From positions 1-7,054 of the forward strand of contig CANFNO010000148.1 of the NCBI GenBank assembly GCA_947447845.1: a stretch of 7,054 nucleotides of DNA, written 5' to 3'. The notes beneath the pieces are model-generated. The model was given only the letters and a program-made list of their open reading frames with translations, was not told the origin of the DNA and did not search any database. Below are positions 1 to 6,325 of this stretch, piece after piece. The position numbers and the translations under genes were made by a program. Source of the stretch: Burkholderiales bacterium. GTDB lineage: Bacteria > Pseudomonadota > Gammaproteobacteria > Burkholderiales > Burkholderiaceae. How positions within the stretch are numbered: the stretch's first letter is position 1; each line of letters starts with the position of its first letter.

Positions 1-222
1 ATCGATGCGGTGGTGATTGACGGCTCATTTAGCCGCGCAATGTTGGCACGCCTGATTGATCACACCGAGGCGGCATTGGCCACTTACGACTGGGAAGGTC
101 TGTATCCCGCAACCTTGGTGGCTGGCAGTATCGGCTCGGACGCGCGCGCACTAGGAGGCGCGTTGTTGCCCTTGCACGAAAACTTTGCTCCGGATCGGGA
201 TATCTTTCTTAAAGTCGGCTAG
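1..222 (+). CDS. ROK-family protein, C-terminal fragment (5' end outside window)
   Basis: Frame 1 is open from the first base to a TAG at 220-222, giving the last 73 residues of a longer protein. The in-frame GTG at position 10 is internal, not a real start. The tail carries IGSDARALGGALLPL followed by FAPDRDIFLK, which I recognise as the usual ending of ROK proteins in Burkholderiales (ROK: repressors, ORFs and sugar kinases). The ATP-binding and zinc motifs that would separate a sugar kinase from a NagC/Mlc-type repressor, and any N-terminal helix-turn-helix, lie outside the window, so kinase or regulator cannot be decided. Full ROK proteins are about 300-400 residues, so roughly three quarters is missing. 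The gene converges on the histidine kinase gene and their stop codons overlap. Family assignment is fairly secure, function is open. Confidence 0.8.
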   Translation: MDAVVIDGSFSRAMLARLIDHTEAALATYDWEGLYPATLVAGSIGSDARALGGALLPLHENFAPDRDIFLKVG

Positions 223-1535
223 GGCTGCAGCGGTAAGCGCACTTCAAAGCAGGCGCCACCATCGGGCCGGTTGCGGCAACTCACTGTGCCGCCGTGGCGC
301 AGTGCTATTGACTTCACCAGGGCTAGGCCCAGGCCCACGCCGCCCTCGCGCTCAGACGCTCCAGGCAATCGGTAAAAAGGCTCAAATATTCGTTCTTGTA
401 ACGTCTCCGGGACACCCGGGCCGCGGTCACAGACTTCCACCGTGGCAAACTTTTCCGCGGTACGAATCAAGAGCGTCACCTCACCGGCGCCATAGCGTCG
501 GGCATTTTCCAGGAGGTTGCGCACCACGCGGCGTAGCAACTTGGCCACGCCGGGTACCAGCACGCTGGACACTTCCACATCCAGTGTGGCCTGGGTGCGG
601 GCACACTCTTCGGCTGAAAGCCCCACCAGATCCACTGCTTCGACCGTGCCCAAATCGGCCTCTTTGGCGTCCAGTCGACTGGCCAGCAGGATCTCGTCAA
701 TCAACTGGTCCAATTCGCCGATATTGCGCGAAATCTCATTCCTGGCAGTGGGGCTGGTGTTGTTACCCATCAGTTCCAGACCCATGCGGATGCGGGTCAG
801 CGGTGAGCGCAACTCATGTGAGGCATTGGCCAGCAGTGACTTTTGCGAATTCAGCAGGTCTTCGCGCGTCTTCACCAGGGTTTCGATCTGCTGGGCCGCC
901 TTGTTAAACCCCGTGGCCAGGAAGCCAACCTCGTCGCGACCGCCGGTCGGCATACGCACACTCAGGTCGCCATTGCCCCAACGCTCCACGTTACGCTGCA
1001 GGGCCTCCAGCCGGTGTGTCAGTCGCCGCACGATGGGATAGATCGCCAGTGCGACGGCTACCGCCACAAGACCCAGAGTCCAGAAAAAACCAAAGGGCGC
1101 GCGCCAGTTACCAGAGGGTGGTCTGGGCAGATGCAGGTGCATGGTCTGGCCATCGTTCATGTGCACCATGAATTCCGGTCCCGTGCCGTATTTACCATGC
1201 AGCGCAATCTCCTGGTTTTCTTCGTGGGGTTCGTCGGCGTCCGGTCTGGGTGGCGGGCTGTTTTGCGCCACAGGCGCGATTGCAGGTCCGGGGCCGGGTG
1301 CCATGCCGCGTGGCGCGTGCTCGGCCGCATGCCACGCGCTACCTTCGGGTCCGCGACCCAAGCGTACCTGGCCATTGCCAATCACGTCCCCCGAGGCATT
1401 GCGCACCACGACTTCGCGCAGCGGCGGCTCGGCCGTCATACGCCAAGCCCAACCAACCAGCAGCGTCAGTACGGCGACCGCCAGCACGACTGCCAGCCAG
1501 ATGCGCACATACAGTTTCTGAAAAAATAGACTCAC
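219..1535 (-). CDS. Membrane sensor histidine kinase (HAMP-HisKA-HATPase), CpxA/RstB-like
   Basis: A 438-residue inner-membrane histidine kinase that should phosphorylate the response regulator encoded just upstream. Order of parts: TM1 about residues 12-32; periplasmic region about 33-148; TM2 about 150-169; HAMP about 170-225; HisKA with NASHELRSPLTRIR and phospho-acceptor His240; HATPase_c with N box RNLLENARRYG (Asn340, Asn344), G1 DRGPGVP (Asp370), F box IFEPFYR and G2 GGVGLGLALV. All catalytic motifs look intact. The periplasmic part is rich in Pro, Gly, His and Met (His69, 73, 104, 113, 125, 133, 135), and a metal or envelope signal is possible but unproven. The start is GTG at 1533-1535, with GAAGG seven bases before it and the first membrane helix straight after. 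It is the second gene of the regulator operon, 48 bases after the regulator stop, and overlaps the convergent ROK gene by four bases. Domain call is very secure; CpxA/RstB-like is a family-level inference. Confidence 0.93.
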   Translation of the reverse strand: MSLFFQKLYVRIWLAVVLAVAVLTLLVGWAWRMTAEPPLREVVVRNASGDVIGNGQVRLGRGPEGSAWHAAEHAPRGMAPGPGPAIAPVAQNSPPPRPDADEPHEENQEIALHGKYGTGPEFMVHMNDGQTMHLHLPRPPSGNWRAPFGFFWTLGLVAVAVALAIYPIVRRLTHRLEALQRNVERWGNGDLSVRMPTGGRDEVGFLATGFNKAAQQIETLVKTREDLLNSQKSLLANASHELRSPLTRIRMGLELMGNNTSPTARNEISRNIGELDQLIDEILLASRLDAKEADLGTVEAVDLVGLSAEECARTQATLDVEVSSVLVPGVAKLLRRVVRNLLENARRYGAGEVTLLIRTAEKFATVEVCDRGPGVPETLQERIFEPFYRLPGASEREGGVGLGLALVKSIALRHGGTVSCRNRPDGGACFEVRLPLQP

Positions 1536-1583
1536 GGGGGTACCTTCACTTTGCGCAGGACGTGCGATCTCCCGGTCCTGACA

Positions 1584-2303
1584 TCACTCCTGCTGTCGGG
1601 CAAATACGTAGCCGACACCGCGCACCGTCAAAATGCGCTTGGGGTCTTTGGGGTCGGTTTCGATGGCAGCACGGATGCGTCCCATGTGCACGTCAATCGA
1701 GCGGTCAAAGGCTTCAAGTTCGCGGCCACGCACGGCCTCCATGATCTGGTCGCGCGTCAGCACGCGCCCAGCGCGTTCGGCCAAGGCGACGAGCAAATCG
1801 AACTGGTATGAGGTCAGTTCGCAGTGCGCGTTGTTGACGGTTACTGAGCGTGCATCGCGGTCTATGGTGAGGGAGCCGAAACGCAGCACATTCTGGTTGG
1901 CGGTGTTGGGCGCCTCGGTGCGGCGCCGCAAAATGGCGCGCACCCGCGCCAGTAGTTCCCGTGGCTCAAACGGCTTGGGCAGGTAGTCGTCCGCCCCCAT
2001 TTCAAGACCGATGATGCGGTCCATCGGGTCGCCTTTGGCGGTGAGCATCAGAATCGGAATTTGCGCCATGGACGAAGGCAGTGCGCGCACGCGGCGGCAC
2101 ACTTCCAGTCCATCGATGTCGGGCAGCATGAGATCCAGAATGACCAGTTCGGGCGGGTGGTTGTCGCCACCCTGGCTCAGTCGCGAGAGGCCGGACAGGC
2201 CGTCTGACGCTTTGCTCACGGTGAATCCGTTTTGTTCCAGATATTCGCCCACCATGGCAGCCAGGCGGGCATCGTCTTCGATCATTAGCAGGTGTTGGCT
2301 CAT
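1584..2303 (-). CDS. OmpR/PhoB-family response regulator, CpxR/RstA-like
   Basis: A 239-residue cytoplasmic transcription regulator, the normal length for this family. Receiver domain about 1-122: acidic pair Glu9-Asp10-Asp11, phospho-acceptor Asp57 in VILDLMLPDIDG, Thr88 in ILMLTAKG and Lys110 in DDYLPKPF. C-terminal winged helix about 140-236, with ELTSYQFDLL, the recognition-helix stretch FDRSIDVHMGRIR and the closing TVRGVGYVFA. The FDRSIDVH segment resembles CpxR and RstA more than PhoB or KdpE. ATG at 2301-2303 is the natural start because the receiver beta-1 strand begins at residue 4, but no good Shine-Dalgarno precedes it. It is the first gene of a two-gene operon with the histidine kinase. 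A GTAAA-N5-GTAAA repeat 56 bases upstream suggests autoregulation. Family is very secure; the regulon is unknown. Confidence 0.95.
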   Translation of the reverse strand: MSQHLLMIEDDARLAAMVGEYLEQNGFTVSKASDGLSGLSRLSQGGDNHPPELVILDLMLPDIDGLEVCRRVRALPSSMAQIPILMLTAKGDPMDRIIGLEMGADDYLPKPFEPRELLARVRAILRRRTEAPNTANQNVLRFGSLTIDRDARSVTVNNAHCELTSYQFDLLVALAERAGRVLTRDQIMEAVRGRELEAFDRSIDVHMGRIRAAIETDPKDPKRILTVRGVGYVFARQQE

Positions 2304-2359
2304 GGAGCGAAGTCTAGCGCCGCAGCTTTACAAAGGGATTTGTCGCAACTGTAGTGGGG

Positions 2360-2374
2360 GTAAAGATAGGTAAA
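2360..2374. promoter_or_regulatory. CpxR-box-like direct repeat upstream of the response regulator
   Basis: Plus-strand GTAAA (2360-2364), five bases, then GTAAA (2370-2374). The repeat period is ten bases, one helical turn, as expected for an OmpR-family dimer bound head to tail. The arrangement equals the enterobacterial CpxR consensus GTAAA-N(4-8)-GTAAA. It sits 56 bases before the regulator ATG, flanked by an inverted AGTGG (2353-2357) and CCACT (2375-2379). A further GTAAA in the opposite orientation lies at 2327-2331, nearer the gene. No convincing -35/-10 pair could be fixed on the minus strand, so whether the site activates or represses is unknown. What is seen is the repeat; binding by the neighbouring regulator is inference. 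Confidence 0.5.
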
Positions 2375-2524
2375 CCACTTGACCTCAGGGTGTGCCTGCA
2401 TGCTTGCCTGCCGGAGTGGACATGGGCGGTCGCCTCATGGTGCGAGTACGCACAAATCGGCGCGCACCCATAACCACTTCGGCGAATAGGTATGTGGACA
2501 GGGTACGCCAACGAAGTCCGCTAC

Positions 2525-3868
2525 TCAGTCTCCTTTGGGTTGGGTGACTATGCGCGAGGCCAGCCACACCAGACCTAAAACAGGGACTCCGATAAGCGCC
2601 GTACTGTTGAAAAAGTTAGCGTAGCCAAAGGCGTCCACATAGACGCCGGAATAGCCTGCAACAAACTTGGGCAGCAGCAACATCATGGAACTGAACATGG
2701 CGTATTGCGTAGCCGAGTAGTTCACGTTTGTAAGCGATGACAGGTAAGCGATAAAGGCCGAGGAGGCAATGCCGCTGGCCAGGTTGTCGGCCGAGATCAC
2801 AAACACCAGTTTGCTCACATCATGGCCTTGGCCAGCCAGCCAGGAGAAGAGAACGTTGCTGGCAGCACTGAGCACAGCGCCCAGCATCAGGACCCGCATC
2901 ACGCCCATGCGCAAGGCCATGGCGCCGCCAATGAAAGCACCGACCAGCGTCATGATCACGCCGAACACCTTGGTGACGGCGGCCACCTCGTCCTTGGTGT
3001 AGCCCATGTCCACATAAAACGGATTGGCCATGATGCCCATCACCACGTCGCTGATGCGGTAGGTGGCAATCAGCGCCAGGATCAGCGCGGCCTGCCAGCG
3101 GTAGCGGCGCAGAAATTCGGCAAAAGGCTCAACCAGTGCGCCACGCAGCCACTCGGTCGCGTTCTTGGGATGAGGCAGGGCACGGGGCGCGGGCTCCTTT
3201 GAAAAAAGCACTGTGAGCACTCCAGGCAGCATCGACAGCGCCATCACCAGATATGCAGTTTGCCATGCGCCGTGCTGATAACTGCTCGCGCCCGTGACTT
3301 CTGAGCGGGCAGCAATCCACAGCGCACCGGCACCGGCCCAGATCATGGCTAGGCGGTAGCCGGTTTGGTAGGTGGCGGCCAGCGCGGCCTGGTGTTGAAC
3401 ATCGGCGGATTCAATGCGAAAGGCGTCTAACGCGATGTCCTGCGTGGCTGAACCAAAGGCCACGGCAATGGCACACCAGACCATAGGCGCAAGCGCTAAT
3501 TTGGGGTCGGTCATCGCCATGCTGACCAGGCCGCCCATGATCAGGCCCTGGGCCAGCAGCAGCCAGCTGCGCCTGCGCCCCATCCAGCGAGTGAGCAGCG
3601 GAATCGGCATACGGTCCACCAGAGGCGACCAGACCCACTTGAAACCATAAGCCAGACCGACCCAGCTCAAAAAGCCGATGGTGCTGCGGTCTACCCCGGC
3701 TTCGCGCAACCAGAAGCTCAGTGTGCCAAACACCAGCAGCAGCGGCAGTCCGGCAGAGAAACCCAGCGACAACATGCGCAGCGAGGCTGGCTCAAGATAC
3801 ACCTTCAGGGTTTGCGCCCAGGTGGGTTTGTCAGCCGGTGCGGCGCTGCCGTGCGTTGTAAGGGTCAT
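2525..3868 (-). CDS. ampG: AmpG-like MFS permease (muropeptide transporter)
   Basis: A 447-residue inner-membrane permease of the major facilitator superfamily. Known AmpG proteins import GlcNAc-1,6-anhydro-MurNAc peptides for cell-wall recycling and affect AmpC induction. Matching features: GFSAGLPLLLVFGTLSFWLRE (about 36-56), IGFLSWVGLAYGFKWVWSPL with VDR (64-86), GRRRSWLL (97-104), SATQDIALDAFRIE (140-153) and YLSSLTNVNYSATQYAMFSS (375-394), with about 12 hydrophobic helices. E. coli AmpG is slightly longer and has 14 helices. The frame is open upstream to 4009, but those 47 extra codons are basic and Cys-containing, unlike a permease N-terminus, and would overlap the divergent peptidase gene; ATG at 3866-3868 leads straight into MTLTTHGSAAPADKPTWAQ. 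No clear Shine-Dalgarno precedes it. Family is confident; substrate is inferred from the family. Confidence 0.85.
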   Translation of the reverse strand: MTLTTHGSAAPADKPTWAQTLKVYLEPASLRMLSLGFSAGLPLLLVFGTLSFWLREAGVDRSTIGFLSWVGLAYGFKWVWSPLVDRMPIPLLTRWMGRRRSWLLLAQGLIMGGLVSMAMTDPKLALAPMVWCAIAVAFGSATQDIALDAFRIESADVQHQAALAATYQTGYRLAMIWAGAGALWIAARSEVTGASSYQHGAWQTAYLVMALSMLPGVLTVLFSKEPAPRALPHPKNATEWLRGALVEPFAEFLRRYRWQAALILALIATYRISDVVMGIMANPFYVDMGYTKDEVAAVTKVFGVIMTLVGAFIGGAMALRMGVMRVLMLGAVLSAASNVLFSWLAGQGHDVSKLVFVISADNLASGIASSAFIAYLSSLTNVNYSATQYAMFSSMMLLLPKFVAGYSGVYVDAFGYANFFNSTALIGVPVLGLVWLASRIVTQPKGD

Positions 3869-3929
3869 GCAGGAATAATACTTGCTGGCCCGTTGCAAAC
3901 CCGAAGCAGGGGCCCCATCTCTAGGCTTT
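3869..3929. promoter_or_regulatory. Divergent intergenic region between ampG-like and M48 peptidase genes
   Basis: These 61 bases must hold the 5' signals of both divergent genes unless a promoter lies inside a coding sequence. On the minus strand TATTAT (3880-3875) is a good -10 match but only six bases from the ATG, with no -35 at 16-18 bases; if used, the ampG transcript would be nearly leaderless. On the plus strand TTGCAA (3893-3898) could be a -35, but what lies 17 bases on (CATCTC) is a poor -10. AGG at 3923-3925 is the only Shine-Dalgarno-like element for the peptidase. No GTAAA-type box is present. Individual elements are weak. Confidence 0.35.
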
Positions 3930-4793
3930 ATGAAACCACCCCGTTTTCTTCGTTGGAATTTCCTGCAATTTGCAGTGCCGTTGCTGCTGGCAGTTTCCGC
4001 GCTGCCCATGACCGCGCAGGCGCAAGCGCAAGCGCAGGAAGGCGTGAACGTCGGAAAAAACTCTGCCTTTGCCAGACTCGTTCCGGCCGAAAGTGTGGAG
4101 CGCTCAGCGGTGCAGAACTACCAGCAAATGCTGCAACAGGCTGCAGCGAAAAATGCGCTGGCCCCAGCCGATAACGCCCAGGTCAAGCGTCTGCGCAGCA
4201 TCGCCCAGCGCCTGATCCCCTTTGCGATTCCCTGGAATGAACGCGCCAAACAATGGCAGTGGGAGGTCAACCTGATTGGCTCCACGCAGATCAACGCGTT
4301 TTGCATGCCCGGCGGCAAGATCGCTTTTTACAGTGGCATTTTGAAAACCCTGCAGCTCACCGATGACGAGGTGGCCATGGTCATGGGCCACGAAATAGCC
4401 CACGCCTTGCGCGAGCATGCCCGTGAGCGCATGGGCAAAAATGCGGCCACCGGCATTGGTGCCAACGTGATCACGCAACTGTTCGGTCTGGGCCAGATCG
4501 GCCAGACGGTCACCAACTACGGTGCGCAACTACTTACTTTGGAATTCAGCCGCTCTGACGAGTCCGAAGCTGATCTGGTGGGTATGGAACTGGCCGCCCG
4601 AGCTGGCTTTGATCCGCGCTCCGGCGTGACGTTGTGGCAGAAGATGGGGGCGGCCAACAAGGGTGCGCCGCCGCAGTGGCTCTCGACCCACCCGTCAGGC
4701 AACACCCGCATTGCGGACATTCAAGCTAACTTGCCCAAGGTGATGCCGCTGTACGAGCGCGCCAAAAAGACCAACCTGGGAACCTTGCATTAG
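3930..4793 (+). CDS. Secreted M48-family zinc metallopeptidase
   Basis: A 287-residue periplasmic metallopeptidase of the M48 (Ste24/HtpX-like) family, related in type to E. coli LoiP, YcaL and BepA, which act in outer-membrane and envelope protein quality control. The Sec signal peptide is clear: basic KPPRFLRW, hydrophobic core about 11-26, then a run of Ala-Gln pairs with likely cleavage near Ala31. There is no Cys lipobox, so unlike LoiP and YcaL the mature protein should be soluble. Domain features: NAFCMPGGKIAFYSG (122-136), zinc motif HEIAH (His154, Glu155, His158), third ligand Glu213 in SRSDESEAD, and conserved STHPSGNTRI (252-261). No TPR domain follows, unlike BepA. The frame opens at 3882, but ATG 3930-3932 puts the signal peptide at the N-terminus; only a weak AGG precedes it. 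It stands alone, divergent from ampG. Confidence 0.9.
   Translation: MKPPRFLRWNFLQFAVPLLLAVSALPMTAQAQAQAQEGVNVGKNSAFARLVPAESVERSAVQNYQQMLQQAAAKNALAPADNAQVKRLRSIAQRLIPFAIPWNERAKQWQWEVNLIGSTQINAFCMPGGKIAFYSGILKTLQLTDDEVAMVMGHEIAHALREHARERMGKNAATGIGANVITQLFGLGQIGQTVTNYGAQLLTLEFSRSDESEADLVGMELAARAGFDPRSGVTLWQKMGAANKGAPPQWLSTHPSGNTRIADIQANLPKVMPLYERAKKTNLGTLH
4014..4037 (+). repeat. Four tandem GCGCAR hexamers in the signal-peptide cleavage region
   Basis: Four consecutive six-base units (GCGCAG, GCGCAA, GCGCAA, GCGCAG) encode four Ala-Gln pairs, residues 29-36 of the M48 peptidase. Because the unit is two codons, slippage would change the number of Ala-Gln pairs without shifting the frame. The repeat sits at the signal peptidase cleavage site and offers several A-X-A sites. 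It is visible directly; any functional effect is speculation. Confidence 0.8.
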
Positions 4794-4884
4794 GCGGTGT
4801 TGCAGACACTTGCAAAAATAGCTGGGAGCTCTGGCGAAGGGCTGGTAATCTGGCAACCCAGTCTAAATACATGTTGCGTCAGCC

Positions 4885-4890
4885 AGGAGA
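4885..4890 (+). promoter_or_regulatory. Strong Shine-Dalgarno that fixes the start of the NinX-like gene
   Basis: AGGAGA is followed by seven bases and the ATG at 4898-4900. It is the best ribosome binding site in the window and favours that ATG over the in-frame upstream ATG at 4871, which lacks a purine tract. The rest of the 104-base gap 4794-4897 shows no convincing promoter: TGGTAATCT (4843-4851) is an extended -10 candidate without a matching -35. No clear terminator follows the peptidase. Confidence 0.75.
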
Positions 4891-4897
4891 AGACCAT

Positions 4898-5269
4898 ATG
4901 AACGCGAAGAGAATCGAGGGCTTACTGCTGGATTTCTGGGTAGCCAAGGCCGCCAACCTGACGCTTCAAGAGCAGCCGCCAGCACCGGGCCAAAAGCATG
5001 ACCCGGATAGCGGTTTCTGGCATCCCGAAACATTCCATCCATCGAGAAACTGGACCCATGGCGGGCCCTTGCTGTCGAGTGAGTGGTTCTCGATCGAAGA
5101 TATTTTGTCTGAGTGGTTTAGCCCTGATTGGAGCTATGTTCCCGCCTTCCGTGAAGACCCGCTCAAGTGGTTCATGCGCGCCTACGTGGCGCTGCAATAT
5201 GGCGAAGCTTTGGAGGAACTCGACGACATCGAGGAAGGATCTTCCCCGCCGCCTCAGCCCGCTCCTTGA
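4898..5269 (+). CDS. NinX/DUF2591-like small protein
   Basis: A 123-residue acidic, soluble protein with no signal peptide or membrane segment. The layout resembles the phage NinX (DUF2591) family: an N-terminal block LLLDFWVAKA (9-18), a middle block FHPSRNWTHGGPLL (46-59) like the family's ...W.QGGP(I/L)(I/L) motif, a Trp- and acid-rich stretch (60-85), and a C-terminal block MRAYVALQYGEALEEL (93-108) like the family's MRA(Y/F)VASKFGDE motif. The last 15 residues are acidic then Pro-rich (PPPQPAP), likely disordered. NinX has no established biochemical function that I know of, so none is assigned. The start is set by AGGAGA seven bases upstream. It follows the M48 peptidase by 104 bases and converges on the diguanylate cyclase with only nine bases between stops. 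No integrase, capsid or other phage gene is in view. Family call rests on remembered motifs. Confidence 0.7.
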   Translation: MNAKRIEGLLLDFWVAKAANLTLQEQPPAPGQKHDPDSGFWHPETFHPSRNWTHGGPLLSSEWFSIEDILSEWFSPDWSYVPAFREDPLKWFMRAYVALQYGEALEELDDIEEGSSPPPQPAP

Positions 5270-5278
5270 GTCTGAATT

Positions 5279-6301
5279 TTAGAAAAAATCCAGGTTTTCG
5301 CTGGGCGGCACTTCGCGTGTGGCCAATCCCTGGCTCACCATATCTTCAAAGAATGTGAGCCGGTTGCGGCCATTCTGCTTGCTGTAATAGAGCGCCTTGT
5401 CGGCATAGTCCAGCAACGTTCCGGCAAAGGTGTTGCGCACCATCTCGGTGGCACCGATGCTGATGGTGACTTGGCCGACCTGGGGAATGTCCTGCGTTTC
5501 CACCGATTTGCGCAAACGCTCCAGCAGACCGGCGGCCTCTTCGCGGTTTTGGCAGCGGATCATCAAAACGAACTCTTCGCCGCCAAAGCGGAACACCAGG
5601 TCATCGTTGCGCAGCGCGTTCTTCAGCAAGTGCGCCAAAAGGATCAGCACCTCGTCGCCATACAAGTGCCCGAAGCGGTCGTTGACCGATTTGAAATGAT
5701 CGATGTCGATCATGGCGATCCAGTATGTGGATTGGCTCTGAGGTTTGCGCTGATCGACTTCAACCGGACATTCGTCGTCCATAGGTTGCAACTCGTAGAC
5801 CCGGCTAAAGCATTCGTCAAAAGTTTTTCGGTTGGCCAGACCGGTGAGTGAGTCGGTTTGCGACTCTTGCAGCAACTGGCAAAAGTTGCGGTAAATCTGC
5901 AGCATGCCATCGATCATGCGGATGTCGTTATCGCGCAATGTATCCATGCTGTTGATGACCAAATAGGTAGTGGCCGAACGCATGTCCATCACCGTCATCA
6001 CATTCAAAAAGCCATTCTGAACGGCCAGTTGAACTGTAGAAGTGTCGGCTGCATTGTGTTGCTGAAAGGCTTGCAACAGCTCTGCCGGAATGTCGAAATT
6101 TTCCCGAAGGACCTGGCATTTCTCAGGCCCGAACACCACCTCGGATCGCACCTCACCTCGACTGGAAACTTTGTAGAGCGACAAACCGGTGGGGTGAATA
6201 AAGCCATTGAGAGTCTTGAGCAGACTGGCTTCCAGCAACTCCAGATCACGAATGCCGGTCAGGCTGACCAGCTGATCCAGAAGATGAGGGGTGTTGAACA
6301 T
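5279..6301 (-). CDS. Diguanylate cyclase (GGDEF domain, intact I-site)
   Basis: A 340-residue protein predicted to make cyclic di-GMP from two GTP. The N-terminal 140 residues have no membrane segment and look like a compact alpha/beta sensory module, possibly GAF-like, though I see no diagnostic motif. The GGDEF domain spans about 148-316: TDSLTGLANRKTFDE (149-163), metal-binding Asp199 in IDIDHFKSVND, GGEEF at 240-244, then SIGATE (281-286) and the ending ADKALYYSKQNGRNR. RNDD (231-234), five residues before GGEEF, matches the RxxD product-inhibition site of PleD. A stretch at about 173-191 looks like an insertion between the first helix and next strand of the domain. The frame is open to 6670, but residues before Met124 of that longer frame are not protein-like, so ATG 6299-6301 is preferred; its only Shine-Dalgarno candidate, AGGAG (6320-6316), is 14 bases away, farther than usual. 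Confidence 0.92.
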   Translation of the reverse strand: MFNTPHLLDQLVSLTGIRDLELLEASLLKTLNGFIHPTGLSLYKVSSRGEVRSEVVFGPEKCQVLRENFDIPAELLQAFQQHNAADTSTVQLAVQNGFLNVMTVMDMRSATTYLVINSMDTLRDNDIRMIDGMLQIYRNFCQLLQESQTDSLTGLANRKTFDECFSRVYELQPMDDECPVEVDQRKPQSQSTYWIAMIDIDHFKSVNDRFGHLYGDEVLILLAHLLKNALRNDDLVFRFGGEEFVLMIRCQNREEAAGLLERLRKSVETQDIPQVGQVTISIGATEMVRNTFAGTLLDYADKALYYSKQNGRNRLTFFEDMVSQGLATREVPPSENLDFF

Positions 6302-6325
6302 AGGGTTGCGGGTGACTCCTACAGA

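Noticed and set aside
185..907. A 240-residue plus-strand frame, and other frames at 517-1041 and 843-1529
   Set aside because: They lie antisense to the histidine kinase gene, whose motifs are all intact. Their translations are Arg/Pro/Ser-rich with no domain, as expected for shadows in GC-rich DNA.
2011..2373. A 120-residue plus-strand frame
   Set aside because: Antisense to the response regulator receiver domain, with a low-complexity Ser/Arg-rich translation.
2436..2457. A hairpin GTGCG-AGTA-CGCAC as terminator of the ampG-like gene
   Set aside because: The stem is only five bases and there is no T-run on either strand.
3869..4009. A 47-residue N-terminal extension of the AmpG-like protein
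   Set aside because: The sequence is basic and Cys-containing, unlike a permease N-terminus, and it overlaps the signal-peptide region of the divergent peptidase gene. The internal ATG at 3868 fits the family.
4104..4529. A 141-residue minus-strand frame
   Set aside because: Antisense to the M48 peptidase, which has a signal peptide and a complete zinc site.
4820..4860. Short hairpins (AGCT-GGG-AGCT; CTGG-CAAC-CCAG) after the peptidase gene
   Set aside because: Four-base stems without a T-run are expected by chance and do not support a terminator.
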